64,000 nt of DNA from Nephrocerus scutellatus. Its lineage: Eukaryota; Arthropoda; Insecta; Diptera; Pipunculidae. The DNA lies in contig OX352761.1 in assembly GCA_947095585.1 (NCBI GenBank), forward strand, positions 135,190,277 to 135,254,276, given 5' to 3'. This document shows positions 1-11,916 of the stretch, in pieces; the stretch's first letter is position 1; every line of letters starts with the position of its first letter. The position numbers were made by a program, and so were the translations under genes. The notes beneath the pieces were generated by a model. It was not told where the DNA came from and ran no database searches. It saw only the letters and a list, made by a program, of their open reading frames with translations.

Positions 1-713
1 AACGGCATTCAACATTCGCAAAAATTTTGCGTCATTTCTTGTGTAATATAAGGCGCGGTGCGCGGAACTTTACGTCTGTTCGGTAAGCGTGAATCGATAT
101 AGAAGCACAAAAAATAACTGTAAACAATATAATTGTACATATATGCAGATGTATTTCTATTTTTATCTACTTAAAATTTTTTTGGGGGTTGTTGAACCAA
201 TCAGAAAAATGTTTTAAAATATTTTCACTGGGAGTGTAATGATGACTATTATCATGACTATGATTAATAGATTTTCTTCACTTCTTCTCATAAAAACGCA
301 ATCAGTGTTGATATGTCGCTTAAAACTCTGTAGTTGGCCAATTTTAAGCATTTACTAATTATTTGACAGTGTAATTTAAAGATCAATAAAAAGGTAATTT
401 ATTTACTGTACAATTGAGTGGCATACACTCATGCATAGGAAAAACTACTTTTTCTTAAAAAGAAAAATTGCAGTGTTTCTAGTTTCGGGCAGTGCGACAT
501 TATCCAAGAAAAGCTTATTTACTATAGTAAAGTTATATGCTTTTAAACGAAATCCAACATTCTTGAAATCGAGTATCATTTTAAAATAACCACCAGCCTT
601 GTGTTGAATCTGGGATTCTTCAGTATCCAGCTGAGGTAATGGCATCTGTCATCTTTCCTGTGGATCAATTATTTATATTGAATATAAAAGCATATACAAA
701 TAAATTAACAGAT
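1..713. other. No gene recognised
   Basis: AT-rich sequence. The small ORFs here have no recognisable domains. Nothing else was seen. Confidence 0.6.
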
Positions 714-930
714 TGTCGGCGTCGTGGCTCTTCTGGTTAGTGCGTTGGATTTCTCTGCAGGAGGTTCGAGGTGCGAATCCCACAAACACCAAAAGTATTT
801 TAAATGGTCCCACCTCTCTTGAATCTCTGACAAACGGCCGAGAGTAATAACACGCACAACACGAATAGTCGCGATAAGCTATACATTGGACCCAACGGTC
901 TGTCGCATTAAATATTATAATTATTATATT
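714..930 (+). mobile_element. tRNA-derived SINE, copy 1
   Basis: A tRNA-like head has an A-box-like GTGGCTCTTCTGGTTAGTGC and a B-box-like GGTTCGAGGTGCGAATCC. It is followed by a conserved central block (CTGACAAAC...GAGAGTAATAAC) and a 3' end ACGGTCTGTCGC with an AT-rich ATTATT-type tail. The same order of blocks recurs at 4956, 11178 (minus) and 53338. This copy is internally shorter (about 215 bp) than the others. Confidence 0.75.
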
Positions 931-2425
931 GTCCAAAACAACAAGTTCTTGCAAGTTTCTTACCAATGATCGCTAATATAGGCTGTTCCAATTGATTCGT
1001 TGATGTTGTTACTGTTGAGAATGCTCTGCTCACAGCTTTTAAAATCTTCTGGTAAAGATCTAAAACGTTCTCTATATACTGTTCAGCGAAATCTCTTAAG
1101 CTCTTTCATGCAAATCTTCTGGTGGAAAATAGTTATCATCATAGTCTTTCATATCCTTCATTTGATCGGCGCTTGACTCCGATTCTATGTCCAAATGACA
1201 TACTGAGTTCTGTTAGTAACTGTTCTATTTACCCAGCCGATATAATGTAACTGCTACGATTGCGGTGGACAACGTTCAGATCTCTTTTCTCACTTTAGTG
1301 AAAGTAAAAGTTTTCGCATTCTTCTTTGAAACAATTACACTTATGGAATAGATCCAACTTTGCATCATTAGTTTAGAAATTTGTAATAAGAAATATTGAC
1401 AGTTTATCAAAAATGGAAGAATTTAACTCCTGCAGATGTGTTTTTCTGGCGAAAAAATTTAACCTTAATCAGTCCATTATTTACTCTCGCAAAGCGAAAC
1501 GTTTATTCATCATCAAACCTTTCTCCCAATCTACTAGGGGGGCGTATATTCGCAGTATCAGTAAAATTGTCATGTTTGGGCAGTTGCATTTATTTGCAAA
1601 ACTGGAACGCTTCATTAAGCTCTTTATACATACAGGCATATATACAGGCATATATGCACTCTATTCAAAAAGTATAAAAAGCACTTTGTCTTTCTTTGGG
1701 TGCAATTTGTTACCCTTTTATATTTTTCTCGGTTACTTAATGAATTGCTTTTACTATTTACACAAAAAAAGATCACACTCAAAAAAATCCCTGTTGGTTT
1801 TTCTAAAAAATATATTATTACTTTTTAATGCATATACGACATTCAGCAGAATTTTGTATTGTTCTCCAATCCCTTAAAAATATAAAGTCACTTTTAACTG
1901 GGATTGAATGTTGATCTCTAGTGCTTCCTACAGTGATGCAGCATTTTCGGACTCAGACATTAAAATTGCGTTTTGAGTTATAGACAAAAAAGTAAATGAT
2001 TTTGACAAATTAATATTATCTGATTTCTAATCCAATCCCAGGCTATTTTCAACAACGCAAAACGTTTTACGTTTAACTTATTTAAAAAAATTAATAAAAA
2101 AACTGCAAAAAACTAAGTGTTTTGTTCACAACATCGCGGTTTGACAAATAAAACCACTAATTACTTTGAAATTGGTAAAGTTTCTATTCGGGTGTTTTTT
2201 TCCTTATAAACTTGCGATGGATCAATAAAATTGAAAATTGTTAATACAAAATAGACCGCATAATGATATACACTAGTCATAGCTGCACAGGACAATATAA
2301 AGTTGGGGTATTCAAACGAAACTTAGTCGTTTTGAGATTATGTTTCTCCAATAATACTGATATGTTTGATAATAATAAATACACAGTAACAGTAATATAC
2401 AGTAACTTACATCCATACTTTGTAA
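931..2425. other. Intergenic; one unrecognised 154-codon ORF at 1413-1877
   Basis: Apart from the ORF treated in the findings (good CAAAAATGG start context, Lys/Phe/Tyr-rich, no known domain), this stretch holds only AT-rich sequence and a small repeat of ACAGGCATAT near 1635. Confidence 0.5.
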
Positions 2426-2429
2426 AGTC

Positions 2430-3108
2430 ATGGAAACGCTGATTAATCGTGAGCTTATGCAATACCTTGAATCCCAAGAAAATTCCTAGCGACCAGCAGT
2501 ACGGTTTTCAAAGGCAACATTCTACAGGTGATCTGATGGCTTATCTTGCCGGAAAGTGGAACAAGTCTATTCACAAATTTGCCGCCAGAGACTGACGGTA
2601 TTAAATCCAATGTTCACCGCATAAACGCTGGTGTTCCCAAGGCTCTGTTTTGTCTCCGACACTCTTTTTCATTTTCATTAATGATGTCCTATCCGCTACT
2701 TCTAATCCAATGTATTATTTCGCTGATGACAGCACTCTTAGCTTTTCATATGAGTTCGGGCTTTCTGCACGCCCCTCTAAATCCCAAGTGGAACTTGAAC
2801 AAGAACGTTTAATAAGCACGGTAAATTCTGACCTTGACATAACAAGGTGGGGACTACACAATAGGGTAGAATTTAACGCTTTCAAAACCGACTGCTGTCT
2901 TCTGTAGTCTAAGCGTAATTTATACCCCCAACCCTTATCCAATGGTTGTCCGACTCTCTGTTGTATGATTCGTATGATCTACAGTCATTCAAGACACAGT
3001 TGCACAAACATCTCACCTATTCCTCTCCTTAGTTTCCGAACGCCAATGCTGTGCTAAGCATTATAAGTGTTCAAACCCCTTGAGCGTGTGTACATTATAT
3101 AAAAAAAA
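2430..3108 (+). mobile_element. LINE family J fragment (Jockey/CR1-group-like reverse transcriptase), copy 1
   Basis: Degenerate pieces of a non-LTR reverse transcriptase in shifting frames: a SKVMETLINRELMQYLE-like start, RQHSTGDLM-like DNA, then a jump (internal deletion near 2578) to IKSNVHRINAGVPK, the SPTLFFIFINDVLSATSNP stretch, and the catalytic FADDSTLSFSYE region. The 3' end is GAGCGTGTGTACATTATA plus an A-run, shared with the copies ending near 9225 and 36455. Frameshifts and stops make it non-functional. Confidence 0.75.
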
Positions 3109-3114
3109 CAGATT

Positions 3115-4955
3115 TCTTCTAAAGAAATTTAATGTCGATTATTAAAAAACGGAATAATTAATAAAAAGCTAAACAAAAGAGAATAGCACTTTTCTTTTAA
3201 AGCCAAATAAGTTTCTTTAATAAAATTTTTCAGTTTTAAATATGTTTGACTTAAAATTTACCACATCTTCCATCTAAGTATCACATTTTTTAAGTTTATA
3301 CGCAAAAAAAAACTAGTAATAGTATTTTCCATTACTTCAAAGATCGAAAGATCGGCTTAATTTACAATAGACATAATCCAAACGATGTAAGAAGTTAAGA
3401 TTATAGAGTATATGTTAACGATTTTTCAATAAATGCAAATTTATTCACTGTGCGTCGATGGTGTGACCTTACGAAAACATTTTTCGGCAACGCATTAAGC
3501 TATCAAAAAATGCTGTTGCATAATATTTTTTGAAACAGGTTGAAAGCGTTGGGTCTCTTTTATGAAAGACGAAAATAGATGCAATGAAGATAAAAGTTTG
3601 AATTATTAATTTGAAAATTGACTTTTTTAAACATAGGAAGTAACATTTGCTTGATTATAGTCCATAAAATTATAGGCCTAGCCTGCTACAAAAGTAGGTA
3701 TACAGATGTCATCATGTCCGAAATAAGACAAGGATATTTCTTTAACTTTTTATTAAGAACGATAATTTACGACACTTGACTATTGGGTACCAACATAAAT
3801 TCAATTTCACTTTAATTTTCACTTTAAAGTTGAGCAAACGCAAGAAAATGAAGGGAACGTAATTGAAAAATCTCACTTAAAAGCTTTAGAAATATCGCTA
3901 ATAAGCTTATCTGAAAAGTCAAGCCGGTTGTAGAGCCAGAAGCTGACAATTTATTTATCAACCATAAATCTTATTATCTAAGTAAGTAAATTTTTGAAAT
4001 TGTGTCTCTATGAACTTAAACTCGAAAATTTTTTTGACCTGTAACTTTTAAGTTTAATTTATTGTAAATTGAACCAACCAACGAAATGGTATAAATTTAT
4101 ATTTATTTATTTCTATATCTTCCGAGAAAATACTCTTAAAGATTACATTACCATATTAATATAAAAGACTTAGAAAGCGAACTTGATTTTTTTGGGGTAA
4201 AAAATCCAAAGTTGTAATTTCTGTTGGAACTATAAAACTTTAAAAATTAAAACTCTTTTTTTATAAATACATTGCAAGATCCGAAAGTGCACAATTGTAA
4301 AAGAACCGTAACGCCCGGATTAATACACCATTAGTGATCTAATTCATTGCAATGACAATTTAATTTCATGACCGGATTCATGGACACATATTTTTACGCC
4401 AATCTTGACAAGTTTGGTAATTTGTTTGTCTATTAGACAAATTTCTACAAGGTTTCATAATTGTTTTTTGTTTTTGCTTCATAGTCACAAGTTTCGGTTA
4501 CATTAAGTTACTTTTACTGCACAACAGCACCAAAATTAATTGTGTGTGTATTTTCCATGACGGTCAACTCCACATGTGCAAATCGAAAGGAAATAAATAA
4601 TTACATCCAAAATAATGCCCAAGGAAACATGTAAGAGGAAATAATGTGTCAACCAAATGTTCGCGAATCTCACAATAATGTCACATTTTGAGATGCCTCC
4701 GGACAAGAAGAAACTTTTATTTTCATTGTAATTTATTTAATTTACCCTTATGAGAATTTAATTTCCTTTTATGTAACGGTTACAATTACAACATCGACGT
4801 TGATGAGAAATGAATACAATTTCGCGTGAATATAACGGAATAATAATGTTAAATGAAAACATAATTATCTGATAAATAAGAAATGTTGCAATTCCTTAGT
4901 AGGTCGTGCGTTAAAATGGAATTTCTGAATTTTTTTACTGGCATATTTAAATACG
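3115..4955. other. Intergenic, nothing recognised
   Basis: About 1.8 kb of AT-rich DNA without an ORF of note, tRNA or clear repeat. Confidence 0.6.
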
Positions 4956-5243
4956 TCGGCACCGTGGCTCAGTGGGTAAGTGCACGGATATCTGAGTAGG
5001 GGTTTCGTAGTTCGAATCCCAGGAAACTTCAAAAATTATTTTCCTCGCGAATGTCTGACAAACATCTGAGAGTAATAACTATTCACGAAATGCTTCTCAA
5101 TCCGCCGTTCATATACCGCATTAATTTGTAGGTCCCTTTAATTTCTGTGCAAAAATATACATGAACAACATAAAATGGTCGCGAGAAGCCATGCCTTGGA
5201 CCGCAACGGTCTGTCGCGCAGAATATTAATATTATTATATTTA
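4956..5243 (+). mobile_element. tRNA-derived SINE, copy 2 (near full length)
   Basis: The best copy. It starts GTCGGCACCGTGGCTCAGTG, with TGGCTCAGTGG matching the Pol III A box and AGTTCGAATCCC matching the B box. The body carries TCTGACAAAC, GAGAGTAATAAC, a segment on CTTCTCAATCCGCCGTTC, and the 3' stem-loop GACCGCAACGGTC before TGTCGCGC and an AATATTATT tail. Length is about 288 bp. It is non-coding and would depend on a LINE for mobility. Confidence 0.82.
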
Positions 5244-5849
5244 AATCCAAATATCACAGTAAATGTTGAGTTGTCCAAAGATGTGGGGAACGCAAATTTG
5301 GACAACGATTTTTTTATTATACATAAAATGCAAATGCGACAATTGTACAAAAATTCCATGTGTTTTTTAATCAAACTTCTTATATCACGAAATAGCCAAG
5401 CAGTCTAATTTTTAGATAAATTTAAATTAAAATTAAGTCGGTTTTAATTAGAAAAATACTAAGAAACTCACGCAATTTATTAAGCCTTTAAAAAATATAA
5501 AACTTACCTTTTTTAACACAAGTTCTAGTTGTCTTTCTCAAGTCCTTTAATTTTTAATACATATAAGAAACCACTAATCTTTTTCATACAACTCTTTTAG
5601 GTTCCATTTGGTAAAAATTTATTTAAAATTAATTTTTTGTAATTTACGTTTTTCTTTCGGTTTTTGTCAACTTTATTCACGATCCTTTTTTGCCCAAGAA
5701 ATTACCCTCATCCGATTAACGAATTTGAAACACAAAATCTAAACCGTTTTTTCGAATATTTCAACCGCGAGATAGCATGTATCCACTTCGTAATCAGTAG
5801 GTACTTAACGGATTGAATAACTTGCACCGACTAACTTCTAGCTGAGCGG
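5244..5849. other. Intergenic, nothing recognised
   Basis: AT-rich DNA between a SINE and a probable solo LTR. No coding or structural signal was seen. Confidence 0.55.
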
Positions 5850-6119
5850 TGTGTACCGTCTTCTATTCGGTTCGATTCAATCTTGCCAGTTGTCGTAGCT
5901 TCGCCGTCGACGTCGTCACCTGTGCGTCTTTTCGTGTGTGTGGTAGTATCTACACAGCAAAAGCGAACATCGCGCCAGGGTCACCAGTTAATGGACATTA
6001 CTATTAGTTGTCGGGTGGTTTTCACCATCAATTGAGACGATGAAGAAAATAAATAAGTTATTATTATATGTGTATTATTCATTGTTGCGTACACACTTCT
6101 TCTTCGGCGGTGGTACACA
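5850..6119 (+). mobile_element. Probable solo LTR
   Basis: A 270-bp segment begins TGTGTACC and ends GGTACACA, an exact 8-bp inverted terminus with TG...CA ends as in LTRs. It is more GC-rich than its surroundings and contains an AATAAA signal near 6047 with a TTATTATTATATG stretch after it, as expected of the R region. The flanking 4-mers are GCGG and ACGG, an imperfect target duplication. No primer-binding site or internal retroviral-type region is adjacent, hence solo. Strand is assigned from the poly(A) signal. Confidence 0.5.
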
Positions 6120-6595
6120 ACGGTTTAATGGAAATATAAGTATACTTTCTACACTTTAACTGCAAATATAATTCAGCGATTTCTTATCAATGTTGCTCTT
6201 AGCACCCATTCGGAGCTGCAAACCAAGAAGATACAGAAGAATCAACAACATAGGCTACCTGTTCGTTTGATACGGCAATGTCTTGCTGTGGATTATCAAA
6301 TGTATTTCTTGTCTAGCAACTGGTAATGAAATTGAGATGAGTGCACACTTTGAGTTGCTTGGTTCTTCCGGTTTTTGTTCAAATTTCAAGGTCAAAAATA
6401 GATTAATTTTTTTTTCGTATTTCTTGCGATTCTAACTTAAGCTAGATAATTCATTATTTTTCAAATTATTGATTAATTATGCAATTTGGCGTTTACTGTC
6501 TGTGTCTTGTAGAAGATGAAATTTTTTATCGGGTTTTAAATTTTAACATTCATAGTTTGGTTTGACTTTAACACAAAGTTTCATTTATATATATT
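6120..6595. other. Intergenic, nothing recognised
   Basis: AT-rich DNA. A short stretch near 6190-6300 recalls the 3' part of LINE reverse transcriptases (IQKNQQHRLPVRLIRQCLAV-like) but is too short to call. Confidence 0.4.
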
Positions 6596-9225
6596 TATGT
6601 CGGTAGTGATGTTGCGTTTTAGCTTTTGCCTCAATTCAGCCAATGTTCCAATCCGGAATTTTATTTCATATGGCTTAGAGTGCAGTTACATGGGCGTAAC
6701 ATTCACTATCGCTTTTTTTTATATAGAAGCCCCAAATTAGACAGTGTTTCAGCTCAGAGCGAGTTTGAAACACTGTCTGATTTAATTTTAAGAATTGTCA
6801 CAAAATACGAGTATCATAAAATCGTGAAATCGTTATTGCGGGCGATTTCAATGTACAATATTCTGGGCGGATTCGCCATTCTGGCCAGACAACACCCGAA
6901 GGAAGGTGTGCTGAGATATTCGCTGAGTTTAATCAACATACTCTGCTTGTAAATGAGCCTACAAGAATACCTGACATTGCAAATCATTCCGCAAACACCC
7001 TTGACTTGTTCTTTACCTCTCGTCCTGATAATTACTTCATCAATGTATTATCGTCTCTAGGATCGCCAGACCATTGTGTTGTATCAGCTAGAGTTAGAGA
7101 AAAAACTAAAAAAAAAATATTGCAATACAAGATAGCCAATTGGGATAGCCTTAATAACTTCCTTGGTAGCATTAACTGGTCGCTGTTATTTCGCGACAGG
7201 AACGTGGATGCTGCCCCTGATGCAATTACAAACATCATCCTTATTGGCATGAAAGAATTTATCCCTTCAAGGAATAAGTCTGTCAAACCAAATCGCGATT
7301 GATGGTATGACTCGAGCTGTAAAGAGGCTTCTAGGATTAGAGAGGTATGCTTTCGGTTTTACAAAGCAAACCCTACTGAGAAAAACCGAACAAATTTTAA
7401 ACGAGCCAGAAATGATTGCAATGCCCATCTTCGGCTAGTCAAATTCGCCTACGATCAAAAATTGAGGCAAAAAATACTACAATGTCCCAAAGGTAGTAAA
7501 AATTTTTGGTCATTCGTGAAAAGAATCCAAAATACAGCCTCGTCGTCGATTCCAACGCTCATTTATAGTTACATTCCAGTTGTCAACTCTATGGACAAAC
7601 CAAATCTGTTTCTTGCACATTTTGCAGCTAGCTTCACGCTTCCAGATTGTGCATTGCTGCCGCCTGCACCTCTGAGTATTGAACACTCTATGGGACAGAT
7701 CTTCACTGGTACTCTTGCAGTTGCTAGAGCTTTAAATGATCTCAATACTCACAAATCCACAAATCCGATTGGCCAGATGGTGTTTCCCCATTAGCTCTAA
7801 AGAGGTGTTTTTCCAAGCCGACATTACCATTGCGTAAGCTTTTTCAGCTATCCTATTCTTCTGAACTCTTCCGGAGAAGTTGGAAAACAGCCTTTGTCAG
7901 CCCATACCCTCAAAAATGACGAGCCGTCGTCTCCTTCTTTGTACCGACCCATGGCACTTACATTCATTCTTTCCAAGGTCATGGAAATGCTGATCAATTT
8001 TCAGCTCAATGAAATCCTTAGTGACCGACGGTACGGATTTCGTGGGCAACATTCTACTGGTGATTTGATGGTTTATCTCACCGAACAGTGGAACCGATCT
8101 TTGCATCAATTTGGCGAAAGCAAAATGGTTGCACTCAATATTTCCAAGGCAATTGACAGAGTTTGGCATCAAGCTCTTTTCTTCAAAATGCATGCATATG
8201 GTGTCGATGAAAAACGGCTTCATTGGATTAGGAGCTATCTTTTGGACCGCTCAATTCAAGTTGTTTTTGACGGTTTCAACTCTTAAATACATCGGATAAA
8301 TGCTGGGCCCTGTTTTGTTTCCGACGCTCTTTCTCATTTTGTTAATGATCTCATGTCCATAACTTCTAATCCAATTCACTCTTTCGCTGATGACAGCACT
8401 CTTAGCTTCTCATATAAGTCCACTTCTCTTGCGGAACTCAATCAATTACGTATGTTAAGCACGTAAAATTCTGACATGGACAGCATACTAAAATGGGAAG
8501 AAAACAATCGAGTAGAATTTAACGCTTCCAAAATCCAATGCTGTCTCCTGTCATTTAAGCGAATCTTAAATCCAATGCCATTATCTATGAATGGCACTTG
8601 CATCGAGGAAACTGAAAAACTCGCAATTCTCGGTATGTGCGTTAGCGACAAGCTTCGTTGGAAAAGCTGTTGCGAAATCCTTAGGTTTTCTAGCCCGGTG
8701 CAAGAAATATTTCACTCCTTCTGATCCGGCTACTATCTACAAGGCTCTTAACTTGAGTTTAATTGTAATATCTGATCTGGTGCACCTAAGACCACCTTGC
8801 ATCAGCGAGATAGAATACAAAACCGCGCACTAAAACTTATCAGTGATGAAAACATTGCGAAATCAATAGATTCGCTTGGACGTCGCAGGAACGTTTCCTG
8901 CTTGTCACTGTTTTATCGTTTCTTCCACCAGCGATGCTCAAGAGAATTAGCCATGATATCTACCTCACCCTGAATTCAACCGCAATACTCGTGGCGCTCG
9001 AAATGCTCATCAATTAACCTTGAACCCATCTTCGGACAGGTAAATTCATAGATTGGTTCTTCAGCCGTAAAACAAGTATGTGGAATGCTCTGCCAAGCTG
9101 TGTTTTTCCACATCACTATGATCCACAGGTTCAAAACACAATCTCGTAGACATCTCCTCTTTCTCCTCCTTTTCCTTAACGCCCACGCTGTGCCCCTTTA
9201 AGCGTGAGCGAATTATACAAAAAAA
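6596..9225 (+). mobile_element. LINE family J, longest copy (endonuclease C-term plus reverse transcriptase), broken
   Basis: Non-LTR retrotransposon of about 2.6 kb. Endonuclease remains: FETLSDLILRIVTKYEY, then DIANHSANTLDLFFTSRPD and GSPDHCVVSARV, the C-terminal S-x-DH block of AP-type endonucleases. The linker runs 7006-7794 with FWSFVKRIQNTASS. Reverse transcriptase: SPSLYRPMALTFILSKVMEM, RRYGFRGQHSTGDLM, VALNISKAIDRVWH, then FADDSTLSFSYKS (8376 on) and VEFNASKIQCCLLS. The motif A aspartate is Asn (LNISKAID instead of the usual LDISKAFD), so the enzyme would be dead even without the frameshifts and stops. The 3' end is TTTAAGCGTGAGCGAATTATAC plus an A-run. No RNase H was seen. Confidence 0.85.
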
Positions 9226-10881
9226 AACATATAATATATCTTTACTGAATTTTTACTCTTTCTACTGACTCTACTATTTTTTTAATGTTTCTACTGTATC
9301 TGTTGTTTTTTTATTGTTACATATGTATATATGTAACAACGTGCTGTTAAACATTGTAACATCAGCCACCCTTTACTAAATGTAGTTAAATAATTGCAGT
9401 AATACAATAATATTCATCAAACTCCATATTATGTCGATCGATCGACAAAATTTATGCAAAAAAATGTGTCTTTAAAATCAAGATCAAACTACTCAGACGA
9501 AATATCAAAACAACATTGAACTACACCTTCAGAAACTGTATTGGAGAGCACAGTTAAAAAAGCAACAAAATCAATCCGTTTAACAGGAACTGAGCATCAT
9601 CTTTTGCTGTTGCCAATTACCAATCATCATGTTGTTGTCGCTTCGTCAATTTAAACGTCATCAATGAGATCAACGCGACCGGTGTCAAAAAATACCAGCA
9701 ATCTCCTCTGACACAATCCAGGTCATGACTAAATAAATAATTAAGATTAAATTTTGTCCAATTACATCCCTGTGCGAATAAAAAGCGAATCAATATTGTG
9801 ATACATAAGTGAACTTAAGTTGTGCAGTACCTTTAGTGAGTTTAATGGTTTCAATGTGATTATTGTGATAAACGTGCATTTAATTTTTTAAAGGCGTTTT
9901 TTGCAGACAACAAGCTATAAAGTAAACAAGCTATAAATTTGTAAGCGGAGTTGTGAATTTATATTAAATCCTAAAACTAAGACGGAACTATAACGCATAA
10001 ACCTATTTTTAATAAATTTTTAAAAATATTCCTATCTAGAGTAAAATGTTTATTAATAGAACTAGAGGTGATCGTCCAGCATTGTGACAATAGAAATTAG
10101 AATAAAACTTTTCGCCCAGCAGACTCTCAAAATCTAATCAGAGACATTTCATACAAAATCCAAAATTCTACCCATGGACTCATTGACATACGAATAGGTA
10201 CTAAAAGTAAAATTTTATTCACTTTCACAGCTTCACATATACAAAGAAACACAACAAAGAAATCGAAATCAAATTCAAGAGCATCGGTTTGATTGTCCGA
10301 TTTAAGACGAAAAGTGGTTGAACTCAAAAGTCACACATTAATCGCAATGAATTTGAAAGGCACCAAGAAAAACATTACGAGTTTAACCAAATTAAATAAT
10401 CGTTTTGCAATTTCATCACCTGTTAAGTTTGGTTACAGTTTGTATAGCATGATAATATACCGTACACTAACTATCTATAATATCCCTGAGTCTTTTCAGT
10501 ATTTTTTTTATTTATTTTTATTTTTCTCGGTTTTGTGCAATTGCACATGGGCACAGGTTCAAATCTCACCGGATCTCTCTAAAGATCTCAATTTTGTGCT
10601 ATTTCCTAGTTTATGTGAATACTATGTATCAAAAACATCAGTGCTAGGAAAATCACCGGTGTTAGTCTTCATAATACAGGCATTCCATGTGAACTCAAAG
10701 ACAAAACAAAAACAAAAAATTGTTTGTTTCGTTGTTTTGCCAGATATTTAAACTTTAACATTCTTGAATCCTAGGCATTTTGGTCTGAATTCAAGACAAT
10801 TGATGCTTAATTTGAGATGTAAATAAAACATATTGTGCTTATGTTGCAAGTTTGCAATATAACTATCCGTATTAATAAGGT
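9226..10881. other. Intergenic; one unrecognised 152-codon ORF at 10293-10751
   Basis: The ORF reads a Lys-rich start, a hydrophobic FQYFFYLFLFFSVLCNCTWA segment and an unfamiliar tail; see findings. The rest is AT-rich with no recognised feature. Confidence 0.45.
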
Positions 10882-11178
10882 AAATATAAATTATATATTG
10901 CGCGACAGACCGTTGTGGTCCAAGGCCAAGCTTCTCGCAAATATTCGCATCTTTTGCATCTTATATTTTTGCACACAAATGGATGGGACGTACAATTTAA
11001 TGGCGTATCCGAACGGCAAATTGAGAAGCTTTTTGTGACAGTTATTACTCTCGGATAATAGTTCGACATTCGCGAGAAGCAGGACCCTGAAAAGATTTTT
11101 GTTGTTTTTCTGTGATTTAAATATCGAACCTCCCGCTGAAAAGTCTAACGCACTAACCACTAAAGTCACGGTGCCCAC
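10882..11178 (-). mobile_element. tRNA-derived SINE, copy 3 (minus strand)
   Basis: Read on the minus strand it begins GGGCACCGTGACTTTAGTGG and carries GGTTAGTGCG, GGGAGGTTCG, CCGAGAGTAATAACTGTCAC, AGCTTCTCAATTTGCCGTTC and GGACCACAACGGTCTGTCGC in the same order as copy 2, ending in an AT-rich tail. Its B box is damaged (GGTTCGATATTTAAATC). Length is about 297 bp. Confidence 0.8.
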
Positions 11179-11456
11179 ATGTATATATTACTCCTATCAA
11201 TTCCTTTAGGATTTCTTTAGAAGCAACGATATAAAATGTATTTATTACAGTGGTAATGTTACCTACTATCTATTGCCTTAAGATTTCTTCAGGAGGCAAC
11301 AACTTGTTCTTATACTAGCCTTAGCGCACCTTTTACATAATCCCGTGATCTTGGAAATATTGGAGCATAAGAAGGAAGTTAAAGAACGAAGTAGAGTTAC
11401 AATTATTATTACATACATCAACTCTATGTACATGTGAATACAGCAGTAAGATAGTA

Positions 11457-11910
11457 AAGCGAGCTTCTCAGCTCGCCATATGAATAGTTGTAATCCAGTC
11501 TAAACACTGAATTATCTTAAAAGCCCAATAGTGTAATTCAAAAAATGTTTTTCTTATTTTTGGGCAATTTTTTATTTATTAGAAAAAGTTTTTTTTTTAA
11601 TTTTTATTCTTTTTACACGCGCCACACGCGTCACAATTGGTTTAAAACTAGTCCAATTAATTTCTGACTGGTAGAAGCAACTATCTGTCTACTATTATAG
11701 ACACGAGCTAATGTATTCTGCTATGCGAGTGACTGCACACACCCGTGTATGTATATATTTAGTTGTAATTCAGTCTAAAGACTAATTTATCTTAAAAGCC
11801 TAATAGTATGCAACGTAAAATGTAGGTCTTTAATTCATAAGCGATAGGCCATTCAGTCATTTCAGCAATTTCTGAAATAGACTGAAAAATCCATATTTTA
11901 CTTTGCAAAT
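11457..11910 (+). repeat. Dispersed repeat family B, copy 1
   Basis: It contains AGCTTCTCAGCTCGCCATAT at 11462, TAATCCAGTCTAAACACTGA, ACACGCGCCACACGCGTCAC and, at 11760-11907, a block matching 28890-29030 almost base for base (TAATTTATCTTAAAAGCCTA, GATAGGCCATTCAGTCAT, AATTTCTGAAATAGACTGAA). It is non-coding and occurs at six or more places in this window. Confidence 0.65.
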
Positions 11911-11916
11911 CAGTTT

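Noticed and set aside
714..800. A genuine tRNA gene at the head of the SINE copies
   Set aside because: The A and B boxes are present but the acceptor and anticodon stems do not pair, and the sequence continues into a repeated non-tRNA body.
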